Numbered from the stretch's first letter, positions 35,464 through 45,934 are shown. The stretch is 64,000 nucleotides of DNA from Aminipila sp032051575 (GCF_032051575.1 NZ_DAMBYD010000001.1:1-64000), one strand, 5' to 3'. Notes: a model not told the origin generated them from the letters alone. Made by a program: numbers and translations.

Positions 35464-36066
35464 ATGAAAGTAAATGTAAATTATGAAAATAAAAGAAACC
35501 TTATTTTAGAAGCTTTCTATAAGCTTGTTGCCGAATTGGGTATGGAGAATGTATCCATAACTAAAATTGCTAAAGCTATAAATATACCGTCAAGCCTTAT
35601 TTTTTACTATTTTAAAAATAAGCAAGAACTCATATATGGGCTCATTGATTATATGTTTGACAGGTGTATAGATGTTTCAATTCCTCCAGTGGAGATGTCA
35701 AACAAGGATGTAAAAGGTGAGTTTACCAAATTTATTGACTCCATGTTTTCTGTTAAGGGTGCATTAGATATTGATTCAAGAGTATATTTTTCTTGTGTGA
35801 ATATAGCACTTCGTGATAAAAAAGCAAAAGAAAAGTTTATAGCATATACACAGCAAGCTAATGAAAAGCTATTACGATATATAGAATATTTTAAGGATAA
35901 AGGGGTTATAAATTGTGATAATGCCACAGAAATAGTTTATTATTTAATGGTTGTTATTGCAGGGCTGCAGGATACTTTGGATTTTTTAGATGACCACGAG
36001 AAATTTAAATGTATTGTAGACTTCCATAAAAAGCAGCTATTTAGATTTTTGGCATTTATAGAATGA
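35464..36066 (+). CDS. TetR-family transcriptional regulator
   Basis: The 200-residue protein has the TetR N-terminal helix-turn-helix (NLILEAFYKLVAELGMENVSITKIAKAINIPSSLIFYYFKNKQELIY, residues 10-57) and a helical ligand-binding C-terminus. BetI-like length and its place after the ALDH-transporter genes suggest that it controls this operon. GGGGAAGAAG precedes the ATG. Confidence 0.9.
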   Translation: MKVNVNYENKRNLILEAFYKLVAELGMENVSITKIAKAINIPSSLIFYYFKNKQELIYGLIDYMFDRCIDVSIPPVEMSNKDVKGEFTKFIDSMFSVKGALDIDSRVYFSCVNIALRDKKAKEKFIAYTQQANEKLLRYIEYFKDKGVINCDNATEIVYYLMVVIAGLQDTLDFLDDHEKFKCIVDFHKKQLFRFLAFIE

Positions 36067-36140
36067 TTCTAAGGCTAGCAAAGATGGAAGATAAAAAGGC
36101 TGATATTTTTATAACTAGAATAAAAGTAAATATAACCCAT

Positions 36141-36184
36141 AAAGGGCTGAATACTGTTTTGTAATCATGGTATGCAGCCCTTTT
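36141..36184. terminator. Bidirectional terminator
   Basis: AAAGGGCTG and CAGCCCTTT, with further ATAC/GTAT pairing, enclose a loop of about 14 bases between the convergent tetR and membrane-protein genes. Confidence 0.75.
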
Positions 36185-36210
36185 GTTATTTTAAAAAGTA
36201 GAAAGGTAGA

Positions 36211-36555
36211 CTATTTTTTTATAAGGGTAATTAGGCCAATAATTAATAGAACAACAGAGATAGAACCAAAGAATATACCCATACCAGAGGAAATCTTTTC
36301 GACAGAATTTAAAACCTTCAAGGCCTTGTTAGTTTTTTCTAACTCCTTTTGGGCTTCCAGTGCAGATAATTTTTTTTGATAGGCTTTTTTTGAAAAGCTG
36401 AGTATAATACAAACGCAAGAACAAACTAACAAAATAAGTGATATTATCAATAGCTTAAAGTCAAAGTCCTTTAGTGATATGTAAATAGCTAAAAAGGATG
36501 TTATAAGATAAATAATTCCTAAAATAAACACTTTTCTATTATAAATTTTAATCAC
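36211..36555 (-). CDS. Small membrane protein of unknown function
   Basis: The 114-residue protein has three predicted membrane helices (about 9-27, 33-52 and 92-111) with a charged, coiled-coil-like loop (KKAYQKKLSALEAQKELEKTNKALK) between the second and third. The ATG follows a weak GGGGT site. Monocistronic. No family recognised. The upstream stretch 36556-36871 is very AT-rich and I see no gene in it. Confidence 0.55.
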   Translation of the reverse strand: MIKIYNRKVFILGIIYLITSFLAIYISLKDFDFKLLIISLILLVCSCVCIILSFSKKAYQKKLSALEAQKELEKTNKALKVLNSVEKISSGMGIFFGSISVVLLIIGLITLIKK

Positions 36556-36871
36556 AGGTATACCCCTTATTTTTTCATTGAACTAGTTAATAGTACGAAT
36601 TAATAACATGAAATTACTATATCACTCTGAAGGTGCTTGTTCAACAAACAAATTTATACGTATAATTTAAAAATAATAGCTAATTAGTTCAAAAATAGTA
36701 TAATTATTCATAGTAAAGCAATAACGAAATAAAGTGATGTAGCTATAAATAACTAATGAAAAAGTACTATGTTGCTTTAATATAACAAAGCGAAGTTTTC
36801 AAGAGATTGTATGCAAAAACGCCTAAAAATACAACATTTCAATAAATTTTAAGAAAATTTAAAATAAAGTA

Positions 36872-36901
36872 TTGTAAATTTATTAACAAGTTTGGTATAA
36901 T
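36872..36901 (+). promoter_or_regulatory. Probable hut operon promoter
   Basis: TTGTAA (36872-36877) and a perfect TATAAT (36896-36901) are spaced by 18 bases, about 90 bases before hutH. No clear operator or HutP-type leader hairpin was seen. Confidence 0.55.
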
Positions 36902-36994
36902 GATTGTGGAGTCTAAATATTAAAAGACTTTTGCATAAACATACAGACATAATGAATAATTATTAAAAATATAAAAAATGAAAGGAACGAAGTC

Positions 36995-38518
36995 ATGAGC
37001 ATTACTATTAATGGAACAAAGCTAACGGTTGAAGAAGTAATCCGTGTAGCAAGATTTGATGAAGAGGTTGTTATTACACCGGAAGCACAGGCTGCTGTAA
37101 AGAAGGCGAGAGATTATGTTGACAAAAAATTAGCAGAGGGTGCGGTTATTTATGGATTGACAACTGGATTTGGAAAATTCTCTGATACATTTATCTCCAG
37201 TGACGAAACTGCAGATTTACAGAGAAACCTTATTATTAGCCATACGTGCGCTATGGGCAAGGGCTTGCCAAGAGAAGTTGTTAGGGCAGCAATGCTGCTT
37301 AGATGCAATGCACTTTCAAGAGGCCATTCAGGTATTAGACCTGGAACGTTAAATACTTTACTAGAAATGCTAAATAAGGGTGTTCACCCTGTTATACCTG
37401 AAAAAGGGTCATTAGGCGCTTCTGGAGATTTAGCTCCACTTTCACATATGGTTCTTACTATGATTGGTGAAGGCGATGCTGAATACAAGGGAGAAATTAT
37501 GCCTGGCGCAGAAGCTATGAAGAAGGCAGGAATTTCTACTGTTGTGCTTGCAGCGAAAGAAGGTCTTGCACTAATAAATGGTACTCAGATTATGACTGCT
37601 GTTGGTGTAAATGTTCTTTGGGATGCAATGAATCTACTAAAAGTAGCAGACATTGCGACTTCTATGACAGCTGAAGCTTTAAATGGAATTAAGAAAGCCT
37701 ATGATCATAAGGTTCATGATGTGAGAGGTCACCAGGGACAGAAGGATGTAGCAAATAATTTACTTACATTACTTGAAGGAAGTGACAATGCGCACGAAAC
37801 AAATCCAAATAAGGTGCAGGATCCATATTCATTAAGATGTATTCCACAGATTCACGGAGCATCAAGAGATGCAGTTCAATATGTATATGAGGCAGTAACA
37901 AGAGAAATTAATGCAGTAACTGACAATCCACTTATTTTCCCTGATGAAGATGAAGTGATATCAGGTGGTAATTTCCATGGTCAGCCGATGGCTCTTGCAT
38001 TCGATTTCTTAAAGCTGGCTATATCAGAGCTTGCTGACGTTTCGGAGAGAAGAACAGAAAGGCTTGTTAACCCTCAGCTGTCTGAAGGCTTACCTGCATT
38101 TCTTACAAAGCACGGTGGAGTTTGCTCTGGCTTTATGATTGCTCAGTATGCAGCTGCATCAATGGTTTCAGAAAACAAAATCTATGCACATCCAGCTTGT
38201 GTTGATTCTATTCCTTCATCAGGAAATCAAGAGGATCATGTAAGTATGGGAACTACAGCAGCAAGAACAGCAGCATTAATTCTTGATAATGCACAAAAAG
38301 TTCTGGGTATCGAATTATTTGCAGCGTCACAGGGTATCTGGCTAAGAGGAGAAAAAGGATTAGCAAAGGGTACACAGGCAGCATATGATTTCATAAGACA
38401 GTTAGTAGCTCCGGTAGATCAGGATGTTGTTATGCATTATGAGTTAGTGAAGTTTGATGAAATGATTAAGAATAATTCCATTGTTGAAGCAGTTCAAAAA
38501 GCGGTAAATATAATTTAA
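36995..38518 (+). CDS. hutH: Histidine ammonia-lyase
   Basis: The 507-residue enzyme eliminates ammonia from histidine to give urocanate. The autocatalytic MIO prosthetic group forms from Ala142-Ser143-Gly144 in GSLGASGDLAPLSH; YGLTTGFGKF (about 53-62) contributes the active-site tyrosine. Length is standard. First gene of a five-gene histidine-degradation operon. Confidence 0.97.
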   Translation: MSITINGTKLTVEEVIRVARFDEEVVITPEAQAAVKKARDYVDKKLAEGAVIYGLTTGFGKFSDTFISSDETADLQRNLIISHTCAMGKGLPREVVRAAMLLRCNALSRGHSGIRPGTLNTLLEMLNKGVHPVIPEKGSLGASGDLAPLSHMVLTMIGEGDAEYKGEIMPGAEAMKKAGISTVVLAAKEGLALINGTQIMTAVGVNVLWDAMNLLKVADIATSMTAEALNGIKKAYDHKVHDVRGHQGQKDVANNLLTLLEGSDNAHETNPNKVQDPYSLRCIPQIHGASRDAVQYVYEAVTREINAVTDNPLIFPDEDEVISGGNFHGQPMALAFDFLKLAISELADVSERRTERLVNPQLSEGLPAFLTKHGGVCSGFMIAQYAAASMVSENKIYAHPACVDSIPSSGNQEDHVSMGTTAARTAALILDNAQKVLGIELFAASQGIWLRGEKGLAKGTQAAYDFIRQLVAPVDQDVVMHYELVKFDEMIKNNSIVEAVQKAVNII

Positions 38519-38575
38519 TAAAGACACAAAGCATATCGCAAATAGGCGATTAGGCAGAACTAGGAGGTAATATAA

Positions 38576-40600
38576 ATGTTAAATAACCAAAAAATTGCAG
38601 ATGCTATGACTATAAAACTGGATGCAGCATTACCAGAATATCCAGCTTTTGAAGAAGGTAAGAGAAGAGCTCCAGACAGAGGATTCAGACTTACACCTGC
38701 ACAGACTAAACTTGCGCTTAAGAATGCGCTTAGGTATGTGCCAGGAGAATTACACGAAACTTTAGCTCCAGAATTTATGGAAGAATTGAAGACTTATGGA
38801 AGAATCTATGCGTATAGATACAGACCAGCAGGGAGAATATACGGAAAACCAATTGAAGAATACAAAGGAAACTGTATTGAAGGTAAAGCATTCCAGGTTA
38901 TGATTGATAATAATCTTGACTTTGAAATCGCACTTTATCCTTATGAACTGGTTACCTATGGAGAGACTGGCCAGCCTTGCCAGAACTGGTTACAGTACAG
39001 GTTAATCAAGAAATATCTTGAAGAACTGACTGATCATCAGACTTTAGTAGTTGAATCAGGGCATCCGCTTGGTTTATTTCCATCAAAGCCAGAAGCTCCT
39101 CGTGTAATCATTACCAATTCCATGATGATTGGTATGTTTGACAATTTGGAAGACTGGGAAATCGCAGAAGAAATGGGTGTTGCAAACTATGGACAGATGA
39201 CTGCCGGAGGCTGGATGTACATTGGACCTCAGGGTATTGTTCATGGAACATTCAATACCATATTAAATGCAGGCAGAAAATATCTGGGAGTACCTGAGCA
39301 GGGTGACTTGGCGGGTCACACCTTTGTGTCATCAGGGCTTGGGGGTATGAGTGGTGCTCAGCCTAAGGCTGCGAATATTGCAAGAGCAGTTGGCATATTC
39401 GCCGAAGTGGATCTTTCCAGAATTGAAACAAGACACGATCAGGGATGGGTTGATGTAATCCTTGACAATCTGGATGATGTATTTAAGCTTGCTAATGAAA
39501 AAGTTGCAGCAAAAGAATCCATTTCTATTGCATACCACGGTAACATTGTAGATTTACTAGAGAAGGCTGCAGAGGTTGGTTTTAATATTGATTTATTATC
39601 TGACCAGACTTCCTGCCACAACGTATATAACGGTGGTTACTGTCCAGTTGGATTGACTTTTGATGAAAGAACTGAACTTCTCCATAAAGACAGGGATGAG
39701 TTCTGTAAGAAGATTGACGAGACATTACGCAGACACTTCCAGGCTATTAAAAAGTTAACAGCTAAGGGAACTTACTTCTTTGATTATGGTAACTCCTTCA
39801 TGAAGGCTATGTATGATGCAGGAGTTCAGGAAATATCAAAGAATGGTATAGATGAAAAGGACGGATTTATCTGGCCTTCATACGTTGAAGACATCATGGG
39901 ACCTATGTTATTTGATTATGGTTATGGACCTTTCAGATGGGTTTGCTTATCAGGGAAGCCAGAAGATCTGGATGCAACAGATAAGGCAGCTATGGACTGT
40001 ATTAATCCTGACAGGAGATTCCAGGATAGAGATAACTGGGTTTGGATCAGAGATGCTAAGGAAAACAAGTTGGTTGTAGGTACTCAGGCAAGAATTCTTT
40101 ATCAGGATGCAGAGGGAAGAACAAACATTGCGCTTAAGTTCAATGAACTTGTCAAAGAAGGCAAGATTGGTCCTGTAATGATCGGACGTGACCATCACGA
40201 TGTAAGCGGAACAGACTCACCATTCAGAGAAACTTCAAACATCAAAGACGGTAGTAATGTAATGGCCGATATGGCTGTTCAGTGCTTTGCTGGAAATGCA
40301 GCAAGAGGTATGAGCTTATGTGCTCTTCACAATGGTGGTGGTGTTGGTATTGGTAAGTCCATTAATGGTGGGTTTGGTCTTGTACTTGATGGAAGCGATC
40401 GAGTCGATACAATCATTAAGTCTGCAATGATGTGGGATGTAATGGGTGGCGTTGCCAGAAGAAACTGGGCAAGAAACGAAAATGCTCTTGAAACTTCTGT
40501 TGCATACAACAAGAACTATGCAGGTGCAGGACACATTACCATTCCTTATGTTGCAAATGATGAACTGGTAGATAGTATTGTTGCAAAATATGTGAAATAG
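38576..40600 (+). CDS. hutU: Urocanate hydratase, long form
   Basis: The 674-residue enzyme converts urocanate to imidazolonepropionate with NAD as electrophilic cofactor. GGMSGAQPKAA marks the Rossmann-like insert, and NGGGVGIGKSINGGFG lies near the C-terminal end. It is about 120 residues longer than the classical 550-residue enzyme; the extra length is at the N-terminus and in inserts, as in other anaerobes. GGAGG precedes the ATG, and hutI starts 8 bases after the stop. Confidence 0.94.
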   Translation: MLNNQKIADAMTIKLDAALPEYPAFEEGKRRAPDRGFRLTPAQTKLALKNALRYVPGELHETLAPEFMEELKTYGRIYAYRYRPAGRIYGKPIEEYKGNCIEGKAFQVMIDNNLDFEIALYPYELVTYGETGQPCQNWLQYRLIKKYLEELTDHQTLVVESGHPLGLFPSKPEAPRVIITNSMMIGMFDNLEDWEIAEEMGVANYGQMTAGGWMYIGPQGIVHGTFNTILNAGRKYLGVPEQGDLAGHTFVSSGLGGMSGAQPKAANIARAVGIFAEVDLSRIETRHDQGWVDVILDNLDDVFKLANEKVAAKESISIAYHGNIVDLLEKAAEVGFNIDLLSDQTSCHNVYNGGYCPVGLTFDERTELLHKDRDEFCKKIDETLRRHFQAIKKLTAKGTYFFDYGNSFMKAMYDAGVQEISKNGIDEKDGFIWPSYVEDIMGPMLFDYGYGPFRWVCLSGKPEDLDATDKAAMDCINPDRRFQDRDNWVWIRDAKENKLVVGTQARILYQDAEGRTNIALKFNELVKEGKIGPVMIGRDHHDVSGTDSPFRETSNIKDGSNVMADMAVQCFAGNAARGMSLCALHNGGGVGIGKSINGGFGLVLDGSDRVDTIIKSAMMWDVMGGVARRNWARNENALETSVAYNKNYAGAGHITIPYVANDELVDSIVAKYVK

Positions 40601-40608
40601 GTGAAAAA

Positions 40609-41847
40609 ATGAAAAACACATTGCTGATTAAAAATATAGGAACTTTGCAGACTCCTGTGGGCAGCTACAGCCATACGGGAGAAAAGCAGGGTGAAAATGT
40701 GAAAATGAAAGATGCCGCGCTTCTTATAGAAGACGGCATCATAAAGGAAATCTGTGAAAATGGAAAACTTCCTGATGGAGCTCAGGATGCAGATACCATA
40801 ATAGACGCGGAAGGTAAGCTTGTTACTCCGGGTCTAGTAGAGGGTCACACTCATTTAGTTTTTGGTGGATACAGACAAAATGAAATTCCTATGAAGCTGA
40901 AAGGTGCTACTTATTTGGACATCCTAAATGCTGGCGGAGGTATTTTAGACACAGTAAGACATACAAGGCAAGCTGCGTTTGAAGAACTCTATGACAAAGC
41001 TTTTGATTTCTTAGATGAAATGATGGCGCTTGGAGTAACTACCTGCGAAGCAAAGAGCGGCTATGGCCTGGATATGGAAAATGAAATGAAAATGCTAAAG
41101 GTAGTAAAGGCTCTTGATGAAAATCATCCAATGGATATGGTCGCTACTTTTATGGGAGCACATGCTATCCCTGACGAATATAAGGACAAGGCAGATGAAT
41201 TTATTGATTTACTATGCAAAGAATTGATTCCAGAAGTGAAAAAACAGGACCTGGCAGAGTTCGTTGATGTGTTCTGTGAAGATTCAGTATTTGATGTACC
41301 TCAGAGCAGAAAATATCTGGAATGTGCAAAAGCACATGGATTTGGACTTAAGATTCATGCAGATGAAATTGAAGAAATTGGGGGTTCTGAACTAGCGGGT
41401 CAGATGGGAGCCATTTCGGCAGAGCATTTAATTGCTATAGGCGAAAAGGGAATGGAATCCATGGCAAAGGCCGGAACTACAGCTATGTTGCTTCCAGCTA
41501 CATCTTTCTATCTTGGAAAGACCTTCGCACCTGCAAGAAGGATGATGGAACTAGGCATACCTGTGGCGATTGCTTCGGATTTTAACCCTGGATCATGTCC
41601 ATCCCTAAACTTACAGTTTGCAATTAATCTAGGGTATTTAAAGTATAAAATGACTCCTGAGGAAATCCTGACAGCAGTAACGATTAATCCTGCTTGTGCT
41701 ATTGGAAGAGGAGACAAAGTTGGAACGTTAGAAGTTGCAAAACAGGCGGATCTGGTCATCTGGGATGCTTCAGATATGGAGATGCTTTGCTATCGTTTTG
41801 GATCAAACTTAGCCATGCAGGTTATCAAAAAAGGTATACTAGTTTAG
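40609..41847 (+). CDS. hutI: Imidazolonepropionase
   Basis: The 412-residue metal-dependent amidohydrolase opens imidazolonepropionate to formiminoglutamate. Metal-binding GHTHLVFGG is near residue 80, the substrate loop KSGYGLD near 147, HADEIEEIGG near 245 and ASDFNPGSCP near 320. It lies 8 bases after hutU with GGTG before the ATG. Confidence 0.96.
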   Translation: MKNTLLIKNIGTLQTPVGSYSHTGEKQGENVKMKDAALLIEDGIIKEICENGKLPDGAQDADTIIDAEGKLVTPGLVEGHTHLVFGGYRQNEIPMKLKGATYLDILNAGGGILDTVRHTRQAAFEELYDKAFDFLDEMMALGVTTCEAKSGYGLDMENEMKMLKVVKALDENHPMDMVATFMGAHAIPDEYKDKADEFIDLLCKELIPEVKKQDLAEFVDVFCEDSVFDVPQSRKYLECAKAHGFGLKIHADEIEEIGGSELAGQMGAISAEHLIAIGEKGMESMAKAGTTAMLLPATSFYLGKTFAPARRMMELGIPVAIASDFNPGSCPSLNLQFAINLGYLKYKMTPEEILTAVTINPACAIGRGDKVGTLEVAKQADLVIWDASDMEMLCYRFGSNLAMQVIKKGILV

Positions 41848-41891
41848 TAAAAGCTTATAATAAAAAATTAAATTTAACATGGGAGAAACGT

Positions 41892-42518
41892 ATGAAATTA
41901 GTTGAAATGAAAGTGAATGAGTATTTAGACGTTCTAAAGTCTGATGCTCCAGCACCTGGAGGTGGATCTGTTAGTGCCCTGGCAGGGGCACAGGGAGTCG
42001 GTCTTTTCATGATGGTTTGCGATTTAACCTTGGGTAAGGAAAAATTTGCAGATTATCAGGAAATATGTGCACAGGCAAAAAAAGATGGAGCAAAGCTTTA
42101 TAAAGAGTTGGTAGAGGCAATTGATAAAGATACGGAAGCTTTCAATCTTGTTTCTGCAGCATTTAAAATGCCAAAAGCAACTGACGAAGAAAAAAGTGCG
42201 AGAAGTAAGGCTATTGCAGACGGAACCTTAGTAGCTACTGAAGTTCCGTTTAGGTCTATGGAGCTGGCATATGAGGCACTTTTAATAGCGCAGGAACTTG
42301 AAGGTAAATCAAATCTCAATGCAGCCAGTGATTTAGGTGTAGCAGTTTTAAATCTTATGTCTTGTATCAAGGGCGCATGGTTAAATGTTAAAATTAATTT
42401 GCCAGGGGTGAAAGATGAATCTACTGCAAAAGCTTTTGTTGAAAAGGGTGAAAAAATCATTGCAGAAGCAGAAGCTATAGAAAAAGAGCTATATGTTAAA
42501 ATTTTAGGTTCATTATAA
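41892..42518 (+). CDS. fchA: Formimidoyltetrahydrofolate cyclodeaminase
   Basis: The 208-residue protein starts at the ATG at 41892 after GGGAG; the open frame extends upstream into hutI but there is no start signal. It has the family pattern DAPAPGGGSVSALAGAQGVGL. It turns 5-formiminotetrahydrofolate into methenyltetrahydrofolate and ammonia, linking histidine degradation to one-carbon folate. In animals it is fused to the transferase; here it is separate, as in clostridia. Confidence 0.93.
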   Translation: MKLVEMKVNEYLDVLKSDAPAPGGGSVSALAGAQGVGLFMMVCDLTLGKEKFADYQEICAQAKKDGAKLYKELVEAIDKDTEAFNLVSAAFKMPKATDEEKSARSKAIADGTLVATEVPFRSMELAYEALLIAQELEGKSNLNAASDLGVAVLNLMSCIKGAWLNVKINLPGVKDESTAKAFVEKGEKIIAEAEAIEKELYVKILGSL

Positions 42519-42561
42519 GATTATAAAAAATTGAGGAGAAATTTTAGGAGGAATTAGTAAC

Positions 42562-43458
42562 ATGGCTAAAATAATAGAAAGCGTACCAAATATTAGTGAA
42601 GGTAGAAATCAGGAAGTTATCGAAGCATGTGTAGACCAGATTAGAACAACAGCAGGGTGCACATTACTTGATTACTCATCAGATACAAGTCATAACAGAA
42701 CAGTTATTACCTACATGGGAAGTCCTGAAGCCTGCGAAGAAGCAAGTGTAAAACTTGCAAAGAAAGCAGTTGAATTAATTGATTTGACAAAGCACGTTGG
42801 GGAACACCCTAGAATGGGCTGCGTAGATGTTATGCCTTTCATTCCTATTAAAGATGCAACTACTGAAGATTGCGTTGAATTGTCAAAAAGAGTTGGTAAA
42901 AGAATTGCTGAAGAAGCAGATCTTCCAGTATTTTTATATGAACAGTCTGCAAGTGCTCCACATAGAGAAAATCTTGCAAAGGTACGTAAGGGACAATTTG
43001 AAGGCATGGCAGAAAAAGTTAAAGATGCTGAATGGATTCCTGACTTTGGTGGTCAGAGAATACACCCTACAGGTGGTGTTGTTGCAGTAGGAGCTAGACC
43101 ACCACTAATAGCATTCAATATTAACTTAAGTACGTCAGATGTTGAAATTGCAAATAAAATTGGAAAGATTATTAGACGTTCAAATGGTGGATTTGACTGC
43201 GTTAAGGCTATGGGCGTAATGCTTGAGGACAGAAATATTGCACAGGTTTCCATTAACATGACGGACTTTACAAAAACTCCGCTATATAGAGTTGTTGAAC
43301 TAACAAAGGCTGAGGCTGCTCGATATGGAGTACATGTCATTGGAACAGAAATTATTGGACTTTGCCCAATGAACGCATTGTTTGATGCAGCAGAATATTA
43401 TCTTCAGATTGAAGAATTTAATCCTGCAGTACAGGTTATTGAAAATCATTTGCTTTAA
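42562..43458 (+). CDS. ftcD: Glutamate formimidoyltransferase
   Basis: The 298-residue enzyme moves the formimino group from formiminoglutamate to tetrahydrofolate, releasing glutamate. IESVPNISEGRNQEVIEAC and HVGEHPRMGCVDVMPF are family signatures, with the catalytic histidine in the latter. Last gene of the hut operon and followed by a strong terminator. Using this route instead of HutG/HutF conserves a one-carbon unit. Confidence 0.95.
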   Translation: MAKIIESVPNISEGRNQEVIEACVDQIRTTAGCTLLDYSSDTSHNRTVITYMGSPEACEEASVKLAKKAVELIDLTKHVGEHPRMGCVDVMPFIPIKDATTEDCVELSKRVGKRIAEEADLPVFLYEQSASAPHRENLAKVRKGQFEGMAEKVKDAEWIPDFGGQRIHPTGGVVAVGARPPLIAFNINLSTSDVEIANKIGKIIRRSNGGFDCVKAMGVMLEDRNIAQVSINMTDFTKTPLYRVVELTKAEAARYGVHVIGTEIIGLCPMNALFDAAEYYLQIEEFNPAVQVIENHLL

Positions 43459-43508
43459 TTTATCTTAGTAAAATTGTAACTTAACTTAATTTACCTTAAA
43501 ACCATTAA

Positions 43509-43546
43509 AAAGACGGATGTCTCATTTGCTTGAGACATCCGTCTTT
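43509..43546. terminator. Perfect-stem terminator after the hut operon
   Basis: AAAGACGGATGTCTCA and TGAGACATCCGTCTTT pair exactly over 16 bases with a six-base loop; it works for the leftward gene as well. Confidence 0.9.
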
Positions 43547-43578
43547 ATTTAACTATTGCACATATCACCGCCAAAGCG

Positions 43579-44511
43579 TTATTTCTGTTTTTTGTCTAGG
43601 TATATTTCTAATCTATAATTTTCTTGGTATGTGGCGGTATATAAATATTTGTCTGTTTCACCCTTGATTGAAAAGCCTTTACCGGCTAGTTTGCTACGAA
43701 ACGCCGAGTCTAAGTCATTTGTTATTTTTTCATAGTCTTCTTGTTTAAATATTATATTAATTATCGTGTCTAGTGCAGGATAAAAAATATTTTGCATGTC
43801 ATTTTGTATAATCGTAATATCATGTTTAGATTCATTATCTTTAATAAAGACTGACGTTTCTGCACCATTTAAATTTTTATAAGTTACACTACCTGATTTA
43901 TCCAAATTATTTGCAAGAGTGTAAAGCCCGAAAATAAATTCTCTTGCAGTCTTTGGATTAGTTTCGTATAAATCGGCTAGTACTTCATTGTAACACGTCA
44001 TATCTTGAACTTTTTTATCCCATTCCTCTGAATTGGGATCTGTTGAACTGGGCATCACTGTTGATATTTTAACTTCATTTTTTGTAGCATCCCACTCCAC
44101 ATCAGCACCTAAAGCTTCTGAAACAAATTTCACTGAAACCATAGTTCTGCCATTTAAAATGAAAGGTGATACATCCATATTAATACGCATAAAATTTTTT
44201 TTAATTATTGTAGGGTTACCTATTAATAGTGTAATATCACGGTCTCCCTTTGTAATCTTGATTACATCCTTTTGCTGCGAATAATTCCAGTCAACTTTTG
44301 CTCCAAGATTTTCTGAGATAACTCTTAGAGGTACCATAGTCCTTCCATCTTTTACAAAAGGTTTAACATCTGTGATGTTAAGCAGATTCCCATCAATGCT
44401 TACCTGTACTTCTTTTGTAGAAGCAGAGGAAGTAATGTTACTACATACAACTAATGCTAAAATCATAATAATACTGAATAATCTTTTAATCCCTTGTTTT
44501 TTTAATCCCAT
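43579..44511 (-). CDS. Secreted protein with copper-amine-oxidase-N-like domain
   Basis: The 310-residue protein has a signal peptide (about 8-30, ending SSAS), then the stalk-type domain in residues 33-155 with DGRTMVPLRVISENLGAKVDW and NGRTMVSVKFVSEALGADVEWD. The C-terminal 150 residues form an exterior domain of unknown role. It resembles the protein at 21993 in layout. GGAGG precedes the start. Monocistronic. Confidence 0.8.
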   Translation of the reverse strand: MGLKKQGIKRLFSIIMILALVVCSNITSSASTKEVQVSIDGNLLNITDVKPFVKDGRTMVPLRVISENLGAKVDWNYSQQKDVIKITKGDRDITLLIGNPTIIKKNFMRINMDVSPFILNGRTMVSVKFVSEALGADVEWDATKNEVKISTVMPSSTDPNSEEWDKKVQDMTCYNEVLADLYETNPKTAREFIFGLYTLANNLDKSGSVTYKNLNGAETSVFIKDNESKHDITIIQNDMQNIFYPALDTIINIIFKQEDYEKITNDLDSAFRSKLAGKGFSIKGETDKYLYTATYQENYRLEIYLDKKQK

Positions 44512-44667
44512 AAAAAATTTCCTCCTTTAAATTTTTTATATATTTATAACAATTGTATTATAACATAATTGTCATAATATTGAATCGTTTACTATGCTTA
44601 ACTTTACTCTTAATCCTTTAGGACCCCAAATTACCATAATTAATGTTGAAATAAAAAGAAGAAAATT

Positions 44668-44987
44668 ATGAGTAAAGCAGATGGGATTCCTGTTTTATCA
44701 AGAAAATCAAACGGCAAAAATTATAAAGATGCTGTTAGTATTGTTACACTAGGAACAAATATAGGAGCATCAGGAAATGCATATCCTTACTTTATGCGCA
44801 GTATTATTGATTATTACCCACTAGATTCTGGTATCTATTATAAAAATAATGTCTAGCATGTATATGCATCTGGTACACATTCAATTGATGAAAAAGATAA
44901 CTGGATTGCAAGGAGATTACGGGTATTAAAGCAGGAGACACTGTTGAGATTTGTTTACATGTATCAGAAAATGACTTTTTAACTTAA
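44668..44987 (+). pseudogene. Broken secreted-protein fragment
   Basis: A 62-codon frame ends at TAG (44854-44856). The same frame continues HVYASGTHSIDEKDNWIARRL, then a shift of frame gives ITGIKAGDTVEICLHVSENDFLT and TAA at 44985. The pieces look like the end of one protein. There is no ribosome binding site before 44668, so the 5' part is also lost. Family not recognised. Confidence 0.45.
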
Positions 44988-45104
44988 AGGGAAAGAAAAT
45001 AAAAACCTGCATTCCCTTTTGTATTAAAGTATAAACTTTAGATAATCGTAAAGATATAATAATATAAAAGCATCAAAATTATTTTACAAGTTTAGGGGGT
45101 AAAA

Positions 45105-45878
45105 ATGAAGAGATTAATAGTTTGGGGAATGATTCTATTGATTGGAGCACTAGGGATGAGTTCTACATGTTACGCTGATTTTGAAGGAGTTCCATCCTGG
45201 GCATATGAGGCAAATGACAATGTGCCAGGATTTGTTGATAAAAATGGGAATCAGATTCCTAATATTTATATTAATGATAATATGACAATGGTTGATGTTT
45301 ATGGAAACTGGGCGCAGGAGGCCATTGTATATTGTGCAAAACAGGGATGCTTAGATGGTATGCTAAGTCGCAAGTATTGGTTTAGTCCAAGTTCTTATTT
45401 GAGGAAATCTGAATTAGCAATTCTCTTAGGTAGAAAAAAGGGAATAGACTATAGCCAGTATAGAGTGGATTTTTTTACTGATATAAGCGTGAGTGATTAT
45501 GCTATGTATGGTGAGTATAGCACTTTGATGGATAAGGCTGCGCCATATTACGTAAATTGGGCAGGCTCGGAAGGAATTCTAAAAGGAAGTAGCTAAAGCG
45601 TTTTAAGTGATGATTCTTTGACCAGGGAACAAGCAGCAACAATAATTGATCGATATATTGCAAAAAATACATCTTTATATAATAGCGTAAAGTTAGACAA
45701 TTCTTTATCTTTTAAAGATGAAAATGAAATTTCAAGTTGGGCAAAAGAAAGTGTTGAAAGGCTTTCAAAAATTAAGTTATTTAATGGAGATGAAAAAGGA
45801 TTTTTTAATCCCCAAGAAAATATATCTAGAGCAGAGATTTGTCAAATTATTTTTAATCTAGCAAAAAGCAAAATTTAA
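45105..45878 (+). pseudogene. SLH-domain surface protein gene with one in-frame stop
   Basis: After GGGGG a signal peptide (about 1-24, ending CYA) leads into SLH-type repeats. The frame stops at TAA (45594-45596) after EGILKGSS but continues unbroken in the same frame as SVLSDDSLTREQAATIIDRY through another SLH repeat (FFNPQENISRAEICQIIFNLA) to a stop at 45876. Total 257 sense codons. A single nonsense change has split a protein that would have about three SLH motifs for wall anchoring. It is either a recent pseudogene, a sequence error or read through. Confidence 0.75.
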
Positions 45879-45934
45879 ATTCATTATAGAAATTTAAAAT
45901 GTAGATTATCAAAAACATCTGCAAATAAAATAAG

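Noticed and set aside
4102..45596. Programmed stop-codon recoding (for example pyrrolysine at TAG)
   Set aside because: The interrupted frames use different stop codons (TAG at 4102 and 44854, TAA at 45594), sit among truncated genes and show no shared downstream structure; ordinary decay explains them better.
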